Positions 1 through 9,770 of a stretch of 64,000 nt of DNA are shown in pieces. The stretch comes from an uncultured Clostridia bacterium (GTDB taxonomy: Bacteria > Bacillota > Clostridia > Monoglobales > Monoglobaceae). The stretch lies in contig CANRNL010000001.1 of the NCBI GenBank assembly GCA_947631965.1, positions 62,001 through 126,000 of the forward strand, read 5' to 3'. The translations under genes and the position numbers were made by a program. Numbering within the stretch: position 1 is the stretch's first letter; every line of letters begins with the position of its first letter. The notes below the pieces were generated by a model that saw only the letters and a list, made by a program, of their open reading frames with translations, ran no database searches and was not told the origin of the DNA.

Positions 1-852
1 GGGCGCCACAATTTCTATCTGCTCCATTTCGGTCGCGCTGTTGAACTCTATCGGTATGGCAAGCTCTCCGCCCTCGCTCTTTGAGGTGACGGAAACCGGA
101 TTTTGGTTGTTCTCCGCAAATATATCGCTTATACTTCCCTCTACATTGACATAATCGTTTATAACATCTGTCTTAACCGCCTTCTGAGCGATAAGCGCGG
201 TGTCGAAAATCTGCGCGTCGCCCGTGCCGTCTATCTGGTGGTTAACGTACGCGAGGTCTACGATATTGACCTCGCCGTCGCCGTTTAGGTCATAAACGCC
301 GAGATTGTCCGTCTTTCCAAGCTCATCCGACATCAAATCGCGGTCTTTTTTATTCACCTTGCCGTCGCCGTTTAGGTCGCCTATCGAGAATGTGTCGCCG
401 CCCGTGCCGACTATCACCTGACGCGAGTAGTCGTCTATGCTTATGACGGGGGTCTTGTACGGAACGTATCCGTCTCCCTTAAACTCAAAGCTGTAATCGC
501 CGAGCGGAAGTCCGGGAACGGTTATGTCGAGATAGCCTATCTCCTTTTCGCCGTTCATAACTCCGCCTTCGGTATTTTTCTTTGTAACAACCGCCCTGTC
601 GCTTATCTCTCCGCTAACGCCGCCGTCAAACGGAATTTCGCCTATCGCGCTTCCGTTTTTGTCATACAGTGTAACATTGATATTCTTCTCCCGCACAGTC
701 GCAAGAAGCTGCGGATAGTCGAAACGCAGCGTCGCGTGCAGTGAACCGGTTATATCCGTGTTCTGCTCATCCGCCGCGAAAACCGTCGCGGGAACGGTTG
801 TAAGCGTAAGAGCTGCACTCAGTATCGTTGCCAATAACCTTTTCTTGTTCAC
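1..852 (-). CDS. Partial secreted protein with type I dockerin-like domain (C-terminus beyond window edge)
   Basis: Not in ORF track because it runs off the left edge. Manual reverse translation gives MNKKRLLATILSAALTLTTVPATVFAADEQNTDITGSLHATLRFDYPQ...GDYSFEFKGDGYVPYKTPVISI...SIGDLNGDGKVNKKDRDLMSDELGKTDNLGVYDLNGDGEVNIVDLAYVNHQIDGTG. Signal peptide plus duplicated DLNGDGxVN..D calcium loops. GTG start at 852 with AGGAGG ~7 nt upstream (in-frame ATG at 858 is too close to the RBS). Confidence 0.85.
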   Translation of the reverse strand, partial: MNKKRLLATILSAALTLTTVPATVFAADEQNTDITGSLHATLRFDYPQLLATVREKNINVTLYDKNGSAIGEIPFDGGVSGEISDRAVVTKKNTEGGVMNGEKEIGYLDITVPGLPLGDYSFEFKGDGYVPYKTPVISIDDYSRQVIVGTGGDTFSIGDLNGDGKVNKKDRDLMSDELGKTDNLGVYDLNGDGEVNIVDLAYVNHQIDGTGDAQIFDTALIAQKAVKTDVINDYVNVEGSISDIFAENNQNPVSVTSKSEGGELAIPIEFNSATEMEQIEIVAP

Positions 853-909
853 AATCATTCCTCCTTATTTTTAATAGCCGTTAAATTCGGCAATAATATG
901 CTTACTATT

Positions 910-939
910 ATTTTACTTATTTTTGGGGTATATTGTCAA
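910..939 (-). promoter_or_regulatory. Putative sigmaA promoter for the partial dockerin gene
   Basis: On minus strand TTGACA (939-934), 18 bp spacer, TAAAAT (915-910), upstream of the GTG start at 852. Confidence 0.55.
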
Positions 940-996
940 CGTACGCAACAAAGATGTTACACGTTCGCAACGAAAATTTAATATTTCAAAAAATGT

Positions 997-2211
997 TTAT
1001 TCGCCGTATTCGGCGGTGAGCATTTCGCGGAGGGCGGGAGAGTCAATCAGTGAATGATAGGTAAACATTATTTCGCCGTCTATACGAGGCTCGGCGCGGT
1101 TCCTCTCTATCTGCGCCTTTATCTCCTCCACTCCGCGCTCGCCGTACCACGCGCTGCTCTCGTCGCTCTCCTGCGCCGCCTTATACGCCGCCATTCCTAT
1201 GTAAAGCTCCGCCGCCGTGCCGTCCGTCACATCGCTCCACCAGTCGCACAGCGTCGCGTAGTCCGCAAGCTCAAAGCCTATGTTCCAATATATCTGAGGC
1301 GCGATATAATCCACTATTCCCTTCTTCACCCAGCCGCGCGAGTCGGCGGACGCGGCGTAATAACTTTCGTTGCCGCCCTTTGTGTCGCTTCCGAGCGGAT
1401 TGGAAGAGCGGTTTGCCCACACTCCCGCCGGACTTATGCCGAATTTGGCGCTCGGCTTCTTCGCCTTTACTGTATCATAGATTGCGCTCACGAGCGCGTC
1501 CACGTTTTCTCTGCGCCAGTCCTCGATGTTTTTGCCGTCGCCGTATTTTGCAAACGCCTCGCTGTCGTCAAACTCGCCGCTCGGATAGAAGTAATCGTCC
1601 ATATGTATGCCGTCCGCGTCGTACCGCTCCAAAATCTCCGAAACGCCGCTTACCACAAGGTCGCGGACCTCGGGAAGCCCCGGATTTAAGTACAGCTTGC
1701 CGCCGCACTCGACCGAAAAGCCGTCCGAGAGCGCGGGATTATTTTCCGCGAGTGCGGCGCTCTCCGCCTCGTCCGACGATACGCGGAAAGGATTTATCCA
1801 CGCATGAAGCGCAATTTTTTTCTCGTGCGCCCGCTCGATAATATATTCGAGCGGGTCAAAGCCGTCGGGCGGCTCCGCGCCCTGCCTGCCCGTCAGATAT
1901 TTTGACCACGGAAAAATGTCCGACTTATACATTGCGTCGCAGGCGGGACGAACCTGAAAGAAAATCGCGTTAAAGCCCATATCCGCGGCGTTTTGCACGA
2001 TAGCGTCAAGCTCGCTTTTAAGCTGAGCCGCGGACAGTCCTTCGGCGGACGGAAAGTCTATGCCGAACACCGTCGAAACCCAAACACCGCGCATTTCGTC
2101 GCTCTCGCCCGACACCTCTCCGCTAGAGCGCGGGCAGCGCGAATTTACCGCAAACGTCAGCGCGACCATAACAATAATCGAAAGTATTTTGAAATATAAA
2201 AATTTTTTCAT
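997..2211 (-). CDS. GHL10/DUF187-type glycosyl hydrolase-like secreted protein
   Basis: Motifs DEMRGVWVSTVFGIDFPS, GFNAIFFQVRPACDAMYKS, LHAWINPFRV, YDADGIHMDDYFYP typical of glycosyl hydrolase-like 10 (DUF187). N-terminal signal segment MKKFLYFKILSIIVMVALTFA. ORF track start 2271 trimmed to ATG 2211 with GAGGGG RBS. Confidence 0.85.
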   Translation of the reverse strand: MKKFLYFKILSIIVMVALTFAVNSRCPRSSGEVSGESDEMRGVWVSTVFGIDFPSAEGLSAAQLKSELDAIVQNAADMGFNAIFFQVRPACDAMYKSDIFPWSKYLTGRQGAEPPDGFDPLEYIIERAHEKKIALHAWINPFRVSSDEAESAALAENNPALSDGFSVECGGKLYLNPGLPEVRDLVVSGVSEILERYDADGIHMDDYFYPSGEFDDSEAFAKYGDGKNIEDWRRENVDALVSAIYDTVKAKKPSAKFGISPAGVWANRSSNPLGSDTKGGNESYYAASADSRGWVKKGIVDYIAPQIYWNIGFELADYATLCDWWSDVTDGTAAELYIGMAAYKAAQESDESSAWYGERGVEEIKAQIERNRAEPRIDGEIMFTYHSLIDSPALREMLTAEYGE

Positions 2212-2328
2212 AATTATCCCCCTCGGCACTGCTTGTTTCCCGTTTTTAATGTTATGCGCCCGATAAAACAATAATTCCGCGTAATAAAAAATCAGCCCGC
2301 CGAACCGACAGACTGATTTTTAATAAAC

Positions 2329-2666
2329 TCGTCGCAAGTTTCCCTTTTTGGTCGTAGAGGCGAACCGTGTTCGCCCGTCGCGGATGCACTCACGCGAAAA
2401 CTTAATTAGAAACGGTAAAGTAAGGTTTCGGCTTTACCGTCATTGGGTTTTGCCGCGTGTTTTAGGCAACAGCCTTACACGCGGCGGGTCGCCAGGGCAG
2501 AGCCCTGACCGTTCTTTTCGTACTTTTCTTACGTAAGAAAAGTACATAACCCGCCCGCGCGAAGCGCGGGCATTACGGGCGAACACGGTTCGCCCCTACA
2601 TCGTCGCAAGTTTCCATTTACGAGATTACGCGGCTTTCGTTCTTTTCTTGCTATCAAGAAAAGAAC
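2329..2666. repeat. Hairpin-rich intergenic element bounded by near-perfect 25-bp inverted repeats and 15-bp direct repeats
   Basis: Inverted repeat GTAGAGGCGAACCGTGTTCGCCCGT (2354-2378) / ACGGGCGAACACGGTTCGCCCCTAC (2575-2599), one mismatch. Direct repeat TCGTCGCAAGTTTCC at 2329-2343 and 2601-2615. Internal stems: 2412-2440, 2452-2485, 26-bp perfect palindrome 2520-2545, 2553-2571. Adjacent perfect 12-bp hairpin 2639-2666. Confidence 0.75.
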
Positions 2667-2674
2667 ATAAAAAC

Positions 2675-4189
2675 CTAATCAACATGCATATTTATCTTGC
2701 CGAAGTCAAAGTCCTCGCTCACGTTTTTGCTTATGTTATGCTTCGTCGCGGCTTTGAGAAGCACCGAGCGGTTACGCTTTGTAACGAGCGGGTCCTCGAT
2801 TATTCCGGGTCCGCCGATACAGCCGTAAGCGCACGCCATACCCTCCAAAATATCCGCGTCGAGCTTACCCGCCTTGAGAAGCATAAGCATCTTTTTGCAC
2901 TCCTCCGCGCCGTTGCACCGCTCGACCTTGACCGGCTTTTCAAAGTTCTTTTCCTTCAAAACCTGTCCGACCGCCGCCGCAACGCCGCCCGACACCGCGA
3001 ATTCCTTACCGTAATATGTGCCGTCGTCCTCTTCGGGGTCCGGCTTTTCAAACTCTATCTCCTTTGCGTCGAACATTCCCAAAAGCTCCTCGAACGTGAG
3101 AACATAGTCGGCGTTGTCCGATATTCCGAAATTCTTTATTTCGTTTTTCTTCGCGATACACGGACCGATAAACGTCACCGAGCAACCCTCGTACATCGCC
3201 TTCAAATATCTCGAAAGCGCGGCGGCGGGAGAAAGCGTCGTTGACATATTCTCAAAGACCTGAGGGAAGTGCTTGATTATCATTTGCTTAAAGGCGGGAC
3301 AGCAGGACGTGGTAAGCGGCTTGCCCTCCGCCATATGCTCCTCAAGCTCCTCGGCTTCATAGTACGCAGTGGCGTCGCCGCCGAGAGCCACCTCAAAAGC
3401 GTCGGTAAATCCGATTTTTTTAAGAGCCGCCTTAATCATTGTCACGGTCACGTCCGCGCCGAACTGACCCTCGATGGACGGCGCAAAAATCGCAAACACC
3501 TTTTTCTTGTCCGATTTGGCGGACGCGTCCGCATTTTCGTTTACAAACTCCTCGTGCGTCATCGCGGTTTTCAGTTCCTCGATAACGCTCGTCATAAACG
3601 AAAGATCTGAAATCGCGCCAAACGGACAGTCGCGCACGCACGCGCCGCAGTTTATGCACTTGTCCTCTTCGATTTTTGCGATTTTATTTTCGTCATATGT
3701 AATTGCGTTGACCGGACACGCCGCTTTACAGGGGCGCACCAGGTCGGTAATCGCGTTATACGGGCATACCTTGGCACATCTGCCGCACTCATGGCACTTT
3801 TGCTGGTCTATGTAAGCGCCGTGGGGCGTTATGCTTATCGCGCCGAACGAGCAAGCCTTAACGCACTTCTTCGCGATACACTTCTGACAGTTCGGAGTTA
3901 CATGAAATCTGCTGAGCGGACAGCCCTCGCAGCCCTCGCGTATTACATGAACTATATTTTCGCCGCCTTCCTCGCCTGCGGGGAGCTTGCCCGTGGCAAG
4001 CCTGACGCGCTGACGCACGATTTCCCGCTCCTTAAAGACACAGCATCTGAATTTCGGAGTAATTCCCGGAATGACCATATAAGGAATTTCGTCCTTATGT
4101 TCCTCCAGCGTTCCTTCAAACGCAAATTTTGCAACGCACTTGAAAACATCATGCTTTATATTATTGACATCGGAATAATACTGCGCCAT
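2675..4189 (-). CDS. [FeFe]-hydrogenase-like protein with N-terminal 4Fe-4S ferredoxin domains (group-B-like)
   Basis: H-cluster motifs TTSCCPAF, GPCIAKKNE, EGMACAYGCIGGPG; multiple CxxCxxC(x)3C(P) clusters. ATG 4189 has GGAGGGG RBS; the track start 4204 is a TTG. Confidence 0.87.
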   Translation of the reverse strand: MAQYYSDVNNIKHDVFKCVAKFAFEGTLEEHKDEIPYMVIPGITPKFRCCVFKEREIVRQRVRLATGKLPAGEEGGENIVHVIREGCEGCPLSRFHVTPNCQKCIAKKCVKACSFGAISITPHGAYIDQQKCHECGRCAKVCPYNAITDLVRPCKAACPVNAITYDENKIAKIEEDKCINCGACVRDCPFGAISDLSFMTSVIEELKTAMTHEEFVNENADASAKSDKKKVFAIFAPSIEGQFGADVTVTMIKAALKKIGFTDAFEVALGGDATAYYEAEELEEHMAEGKPLTTSCCPAFKQMIIKHFPQVFENMSTTLSPAAALSRYLKAMYEGCSVTFIGPCIAKKNEIKNFGISDNADYVLTFEELLGMFDAKEIEFEKPDPEEDDGTYYGKEFAVSGGVAAAVGQVLKEKNFEKPVKVERCNGAEECKKMLMLLKAGKLDADILEGMACAYGCIGGPGIIEDPLVTKRNRSVLLKAATKHNISKNVSEDFDFGKINMHVD

Positions 4190-4223
4190 ATAAATCCCCT
4201 CCAAAAGCTAATCAATCGCTATC

Positions 4224-4252
4224 ATTGTAGCATATTATATAAATTTAGTCAA
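4224..4252 (-). promoter_or_regulatory. Putative sigmaA promoter for the hydrogenase-like gene
   Basis: Minus strand TTGACT (4252-4247), 17 bp spacer, TACAAT (4229-4224). Confidence 0.6.
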
Positions 4253-4260
4253 CATATCGG

Positions 4261-5307
4261 CTATAATAACAAATTAACAAAATTTTCTCTCTTTTTGAAC
4301 AAGCCCCTAAAGGACTTATCTTCTTCATACCCCGACGCGAGCGCGGCAAGCCGCCTCACGTCAACCGAAATATCCGCGTGTCCCGTGACACACACCACCA
4401 ATCCGCGCGATATTTGAAACACCGCGTTATTGCGCTCTATATTTTCGTCGGTAACCCTTATGCGAATGTTTCCCTCAAAATCCCGCGCCAAAATTTCAAG
4501 GACTGTCCGCACATCAACGATACGCATCATCGCAAAGCGTTTGCTCTCCGCTTCGGCGAAGCCGCTCTCAAACGCGGAGCTAGGCGCGGTGATTTTGAAA
4601 TTCTCCGCGCCAATCTCGCCGAGCAAGCTCTCGGCGGCGCGCGGATTTTCGCACATCATTTCAAAGACTTCGGCGGTATCCGTGCTTTTATCAAGCCGAT
4701 ACAGCGCGTAACCGCCGTCGGCGATAACACAGCCGCCGCCCGAATTTAATATTACGTCCTCCAGAATAAGCCGCCAGTCCTGCCCGCTCCGAATGACAAA
4801 CCCGTTGAGCGCCGCCGTGCAGCGCCTGTAAATGCCGTCAAGCCGAGAGGCGGTTTCGTCCGAAAGAGCGGCTGTATATGCTCCGCTCCTCTTAAAACGT
4901 CTGCCGCGCAGAGTGTAAACCGTCTTATCGCAGTACGCCGAAAAGCCCTGCTTCTCGTAAAATTCAAAGCTGAAAGGCACCAAAATCGCAATCGGAATAC
5001 CGCGCCGCGCCATCAGCGAAAACGCCTCCGCCTGCAAGCTTTTGTAACAGCCGCGCATACGATATTCGGGGAGCGTCGCAACGCCCGAAATATACGACAC
5101 GGGAACAGCTTGACCGCAAAGGCTGAGCGTGTACGGCATAAGCTGCATATTCGCGCACAAAACGCCGTCCTCCTCAAAAACAAGAGTGTTTTTCGGGGAG
5201 TAGTTCCGTGAAAAATTCCATTTTATAAAATGAGGAGGGTCGTCGAAGCATATATCCCACATATTCGCTATAAGCTTCGTCTCGTCCTCCCTCGCAAGAC
5301 GTATCAT
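4261..5307 (-). CDS. GNAT family N-acetyltransferase, Eis-like
   Basis: VSYISGVATLPEYRMRGCYKSLQAEAFSLMARRGIPIAILVPFSFEFYEKQGFSAY matches the Eis-type GNAT acetyl-CoA motif, followed by an SCP2-like C-terminal part. Start trimmed to ATG 5307. Confidence 0.78.
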   Translation of the reverse strand: MIRLAREDETKLIANMWDICFDDPPHFIKWNFSRNYSPKNTLVFEEDGVLCANMQLMPYTLSLCGQAVPVSYISGVATLPEYRMRGCYKSLQAEAFSLMARRGIPIAILVPFSFEFYEKQGFSAYCDKTVYTLRGRRFKRSGAYTAALSDETASRLDGIYRRCTAALNGFVIRSGQDWRLILEDVILNSGGGCVIADGGYALYRLDKSTDTAEVFEMMCENPRAAESLLGEIGAENFKITAPSSAFESGFAEAESKRFAMMRIVDVRTVLEILARDFEGNIRIRVTDENIERNNAVFQISRGLVVCVTGHADISVDVRRLAALASGYEEDKSFRGLFKKRENFVNLLL

Positions 5308-5387
5308 TAAAGCCACCACCGATACAATTATACAATATTTTTTGATTAGGTTCAACTATTTTTGTACATATTTGGCGCTCCGTCAAA

Positions 5388-5416
5388 TTGACTTTGCAAA
5401 AACAGGGGTGTATAAT
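5388..5416 (+). promoter_or_regulatory. Consensus sigmaA promoter for ABC transporter
   Basis: TTGACT (5388-5393), 17 bp, TATAAT (5411-5416), immediately upstream of RBS GGAGGGGG and ATG 5440. Confidence 0.75.
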
Positions 5417-5439
5417 AGCGTTTGGAGGGGGTATGTATT

Positions 5440-7263
5440 ATGAAGGTCCTCAAACGAATCGGAGGTAAGGCTTCTTTCTCAAGTCAGGATATGGAGAAAT
5501 TTGACTTTATACCGAGATTTTCAAAAAACAGGAACCACAGCTTCAGAACGCTGGCAAGCCTCTACAAGGGCAATTACGGTAAGCTGTCCGGCTCGTCGTT
5601 TTTGTACTTTATAAAGCATTTGCCCACCCTTTTATTGCCCGCGGTGACCGCGAACATAATCAACGCGGCGACCTACGGCGTCGGAAACAGTATGCGCGTC
5701 ATAATATTAAACGTGATTTTTATGCTCGTGCTTTTGATTATCCACGTTCCCACAAACTACTTTCACACAAAGCTGTACTCCCGCGCGATAAGATTTGTCG
5801 AGGCGGCGCTTCGCAACTCCATAACGCGAAAGCTCCAGCAGCTTTCAATATCGTATCATAACCTTATGCAGTCGGGACGATTGCTCTCCAAGGTTATGCG
5901 CGACGTCGAAGCTATACAAACTCTGTCACATCAGCTCTTTATAAATATTGTAAACGTGATTATGAGCCTCGCTATTGCGATAGGCTTCACGCTTTCAAAA
6001 AGCGTGACCGTTTTCCTGTTCTTTGTCGCAACTGTTCCCGTGGCGGCGGCGGTAATGTTTTATTTCAAAAAGGATATTAAAACGCGCAACCGCGAGTTCA
6101 GGCAGGAAATGGAGCTTACCAGCGCGAAGGTGGTCGAAATGATAGACCTGGTTCCGATAACCCGCGCACACGCGCTTGAGGACTACGAGATAGCGCGTAT
6201 CTCAAATCAGCTTGTCGAGACTGCCGAAAAGGGCTATCGTCTCGATATAATACAGTCGCTTTTCGGAGATATAAGCTGGACCGTATTTATGGTCTTTCAG
6301 GTCATCTGTCTCGGATTTACGGGTCTTTTGGCATACCGCGGCAGTATAATGGTCGGCGACATCGCTATGTATCAGTCATATTTTTCAACCATTGTGAGCC
6401 AGATTCTGGCGATAACCAACCTGCTCCCAATCATATCCAAGGGCTTGGAGTCAGTTACCTCCATAGGTGACGTACTGCTTGAGGAAAACGTGGAGGACAG
6501 CAAGCACAAAAGAAAGCTCAAGGGCGTTGACGGCAATTTTGAGTTTAAAAACGTCGGATTTTCATATATGGGAAGCGACACGCCGGTGCTGTCCGACTTC
6601 ACTCTGTCCGTCAAGGCGGGCGAAACCATAGCGTTCGTTGGAGAGTCGGGCGCGGGCAAGACCACGCTTTTGAACCTTATAATCGGATATATGTACCCGT
6701 CAAAGGGAAAGATTTTGATTGACGGCAACGACATAACCGACATAAATCTGCAAAGCTACCGAAAGCATATCGCGGTCGTGCCGCAGAACTCTATCCTGTT
6801 CACGGGTACGATAAAGGACAACATTACCTACGGCAGAGCCAATGTTTCGGACGAGGAGCTAAAAAGCGTTATCGAGGACGCAAACCTCACCGAGCTTATA
6901 GAAAGCCTGCCCGACGGCTGGGATACTCCGATAACCGAGCATGGAAACAACCTTTCGGGCGGACAGCGGCAGCGAGTGTCGATTGCCCGCGCGCTGATAC
7001 GAAACCCAAAAATTATAATTCTGGACGAGGCGACCTCGGCGCTCGACACCGTTTCGGAGCGAAAAATACAGAGCGCTCTCGAAAACTTAAAGGACGGCAG
7101 AACGACGTTTATCGTGGCGCACCGACTTTCAACCATTAAAAACGCCGACCGAATAGCGGTAATTTCGGAGGGCGTATGCCGTGAAATAGGAAACTATGAT
7201 GAGCTTATGGCAAAGCACGGACTTTTCTATCATATGCAAAATGTTCAAAACGCGGACGCGTAA
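5440..7263 (+). CDS. ABC transporter, fused permease/ATP-binding protein (exporter type)
   Basis: TM region followed by Walker A GESGAGKTT, signature LSGGQRQR, Walker B IIILDEATSALD, H-loop VAHRLST. Only clear plus-strand gene in the window. Confidence 0.95.
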   Translation: MKVLKRIGGKASFSSQDMEKFDFIPRFSKNRNHSFRTLASLYKGNYGKLSGSSFLYFIKHLPTLLLPAVTANIINAATYGVGNSMRVIILNVIFMLVLLIIHVPTNYFHTKLYSRAIRFVEAALRNSITRKLQQLSISYHNLMQSGRLLSKVMRDVEAIQTLSHQLFINIVNVIMSLAIAIGFTLSKSVTVFLFFVATVPVAAAVMFYFKKDIKTRNREFRQEMELTSAKVVEMIDLVPITRAHALEDYEIARISNQLVETAEKGYRLDIIQSLFGDISWTVFMVFQVICLGFTGLLAYRGSIMVGDIAMYQSYFSTIVSQILAITNLLPIISKGLESVTSIGDVLLEENVEDSKHKRKLKGVDGNFEFKNVGFSYMGSDTPVLSDFTLSVKAGETIAFVGESGAGKTTLLNLIIGYMYPSKGKILIDGNDITDINLQSYRKHIAVVPQNSILFTGTIKDNITYGRANVSDEELKSVIEDANLTELIESLPDGWDTPITEHGNNLSGGQRQRVSIARALIRNPKIIILDEATSALDTVSERKIQSALENLKDGRTTFIVAHRLSTIKNADRIAVISEGVCREIGNYDELMAKHGLFYHMQNVQNADA

Positions 7264-7271
7264 ATAAAGTA

Positions 7272-7304
7272 AAAAAGAGGCTTTCAAAACGAAAGCCTCT
7301 TTTT
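7272..7304. terminator. Bidirectional intrinsic terminator between ABC transporter and clpC
   Basis: AAAAAGAGGCTTTC (7272-7285) / GAAAGCCTCTTTTT (7291-7304), perfect 14-bp stem, A-tract and T-tract at opposite ends. Confidence 0.88.
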
Positions 7305-7313
7305 TGTTTTGCT

Positions 7314-9770
7314 TTACTCCTCGGAGCGAACTGCCGAGAACTTTTCACCATCCGCCTTTATGGTTATATTGTCGCCCGACTTTATCTTTCCCGCGAGCAT
7401 TTCCTCCGCTATCATATCCTCGATTTTCGACTGTATCGCGCGGCGGAGCGGGCGCGCGCCGTATATCGGGTCGAAGCCCTGCTTTGCAATCTCGCTTATC
7501 GCGCTGTCGTCCACGTGAGCGGTAATTCCGTTGGACGCAAGACCGTCGATAAGAGTCTTCATCATCTTTGACGCGATTTCGCGTATATTGTCCTCGGTCA
7601 GCTTATGGAACACGATTATATCGTCCACCCTGTTCAAAAATTCGGGTCGGAACGCTCTCTTTACCTCGGACATTACATTGGATTTGATTTTCTCGTAATT
7701 GCTGTCGTTATCCTTTTCGCCGCCGGCGGCAAAGCCGAGCGACTTATCCTCGGTTATGGAACGCGCGCCGAGATTCGAGGTCATAATTATGACCGTGTTC
7801 CTAAAGTCCACGCGCTTGCCCTGCGCGTCGGTCAAAATACCGTCGTCCAAAATCTGAAGCAGTATGTTGAAAACGTCAGGGTGCGCCTTTTCAATCTCGT
7901 CAAAGAGAATTACCGAGTAGGGCTTTCGGCGTACCTTTTCGGTGAGCTGACCGCCCTCGTCGTAGCCCACATATCCGGGAGGCGAGCCGACAAGACGCGA
8001 AACGGTATGCTTTTCCATATACTCGGACATATCTATTCTTATCATAGCGTCCTCGTCTCCGAACATCGCCTCGGCAAGCGCCTTGGAAAGCTCGGTCTTA
8101 CCTACGCCGGTGGGTCCTAAGAATATAAACGAGCCTATCGGGCGCTTCGGGTCTTTAAGACCGACTCTGCCGCGCCTTATTGCCTTTGAAACGGCGCTGA
8201 CCGCTTCTTCCTGTCCTATAACCCGTTTATGAAGCTCTTCTTCCAAGTGGAGAAGTCTCTCGCTCTCTGTCTGTTCAAGCGACTTTACGGGGATGCCCGT
8301 CCACGAGGAAATAAGCTGAGCCACCACGTCTTTTGTGACCTGAACCTCGTTCGTGTTCGCGGAGCTTCGCCAGTTTTCCCTTACCGAGTCAAGCTCTGCG
8401 ACAAGCTCGTTTTCCTTATCGCGCAGCTTCGCCGCCTGTTCGTATTCCTGAGCGGTTATGGCCTCCTCCTTCTCCTGCTTTATTCTGTTTATTTTTTCTT
8501 CAAGCTCCTTGACGTCGGGAGGCGCGGTAAGCTGATTGAGCCTTATTCTCGATGCGGCTTCGTCAATAAGGTCTATCGCCTTATCGGGCAAAAATCTGTC
8601 CGAAATGTATCTCACCGACATTTTAACCGCCGCTTCTATCGCTTCATCTGTAATTTTTACCTTATGGTGCGCTTCGTATTTGTCGCGGATACCCTTTAAA
8701 ATCTCAATGCTTTCCTCCTCGGTCGGCTCGTCTACCGTGATGGGCTGAAAACGTCTCTCCAAAGCCGCATCCTTTTCGATATACTTGCGGTACTCGTCAA
8801 GCGTGGTCGCACCGATTAGCTGTATCTCGCCTCGCGCCAGCGACGGCTTTAAAATATTCGCCGCGTCTATCGCGCCTTCCGCCGCGCCCGCTCCGATTAT
8901 GGTGTGAATCTCGTCAATAAACAAAATCACGTTGCCCGCCTTGCGTATTTCTTCTAGAGCCTTTTTAAGTCTGTCCTCAAACTCGCCTCGGTACTTCGCT
9001 CCCGCCACCATAGACGACAGGTCAAGCGCGACTACCTTTTTGTCGGTAAGCGTTTCAGGGACGCTTCCCGCGACTATCTTTTGCGCCAAACCCTCGGCTA
9101 TCGCGGTTTTACCGACGCCCGGCTCGCCTACAAGACAGGGATTGTTCTTGGTGCGCCTGCTGAGTACTTGAATTACACGCTCTATGACCTTGTCCCGTCC
9201 GATTATCGGATCAAACTTGTTCTCCTTTGCCATCTTGGTCAAATCTCTGCCGAACTGGTCAAGCGTCGGGGTCTTTCCGCCGCGGGCGGGTGCGCCGCCC
9301 GAAATTCCCGACGGAGCATCCTCGTCGCCGACCTGGTGATTCAGGAAATTCATAACCGTGTTATACAATCCCTGTAAGCTGACGCCGAGCGAGCCAAGTA
9401 TTCTGACGGCAATGCTTTCGCCCTCACGCAGGAGGGCAATCAGAATATGCTCGGTTCCGATATAGCTGTGTCCGAATTGAGCCGCCTCGTTGTAGCTAAG
9501 CTCAAGTATACGCTTTGTACGCGGGGTCATACCCTCCGGCGGAATGTCGGTCGGCTCGCCGGTTCCGACAAACGCCGAAATTTTCTCGATTATTTTTTCG
9601 GCGGTTACGCCCACCTCGGAAAGCGCGCGGGATGCTACGCCCTCGCCCTCCTGCGTAAGTCCGAGCAAAATATGCTCGGTTCCGATATAGTTGTGACCCA
9701 AATCCATTGCGCCCTCTTCCGCAAGGTTGAGCGCGGTCTGAGCGCGTTCGGTAAATCTGTTGTTAAGCAT
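7314..9770 (-). CDS. clpC: ATP-dependent Clp protease ATP-binding subunit ClpC
   Basis: [38 protein letters not shown]; two AAA modules ([30 protein letters not shown]); UVR motif; last gene of ctsR-mcsA-mcsB-clpC; overlaps mcsB by 8 nt. Confidence 0.97.
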   Translation of the reverse strand: MLNNRFTERAQTALNLAEEGAMDLGHNYIGTEHILLGLTQEGEGVASRALSEVGVTAEKIIEKISAFVGTGEPTDIPPEGMTPRTKRILELSYNEAAQFGHSYIGTEHILIALLREGESIAVRILGSLGVSLQGLYNTVMNFLNHQVGDEDAPSGISGGAPARGGKTPTLDQFGRDLTKMAKENKFDPIIGRDKVIERVIQVLSRRTKNNPCLVGEPGVGKTAIAEGLAQKIVAGSVPETLTDKKVVALDLSSMVAGAKYRGEFEDRLKKALEEIRKAGNVILFIDEIHTIIGAGAAEGAIDAANILKPSLARGEIQLIGATTLDEYRKYIEKDAALERRFQPITVDEPTEEESIEILKGIRDKYEAHHKVKITDEAIEAAVKMSVRYISDRFLPDKAIDLIDEAASRIRLNQLTAPPDVKELEEKINRIKQEKEEAITAQEYEQAAKLRDKENELVAELDSVRENWRSSANTNEVQVTKDVVAQLISSWTGIPVKSLEQTESERLLHLEEELHKRVIGQEEAVSAVSKAIRRGRVGLKDPKRPIGSFIFLGPTGVGKTELSKALAEAMFGDEDAMIRIDMSEYMEKHTVSRLVGSPPGYVGYDEGGQLTEKVRRKPYSVILFDEIEKAHPDVFNILLQILDDGILTDAQGKRVDFRNTVIIMTSNLGARSITEDKSLGFAAGGEKDNDSNYEKIKSNVMSEVKRAFRPEFLNRVDDIIVFHKLTEDNIREIASKMMKTLIDGLASNGITAHVDDSAISEIAKQGFDPIYGARPLRRAIQSKIEDMIAEEMLAGKIKSGDNITIKADGEKFSAVRSEE

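Noticed and set aside
1054-1689. Plus-strand ORFs opposite the GHL10-like gene
   Set aside because: Overlap a clear minus-strand family member; arginine-rich shadow translations.
2348-2536. 62-aa plus-strand ORF inside the hairpin-rich element
   Set aside because: Overlaps the inverted repeats and stem-loops; no RBS or recognisable product, best explained as non-coding.
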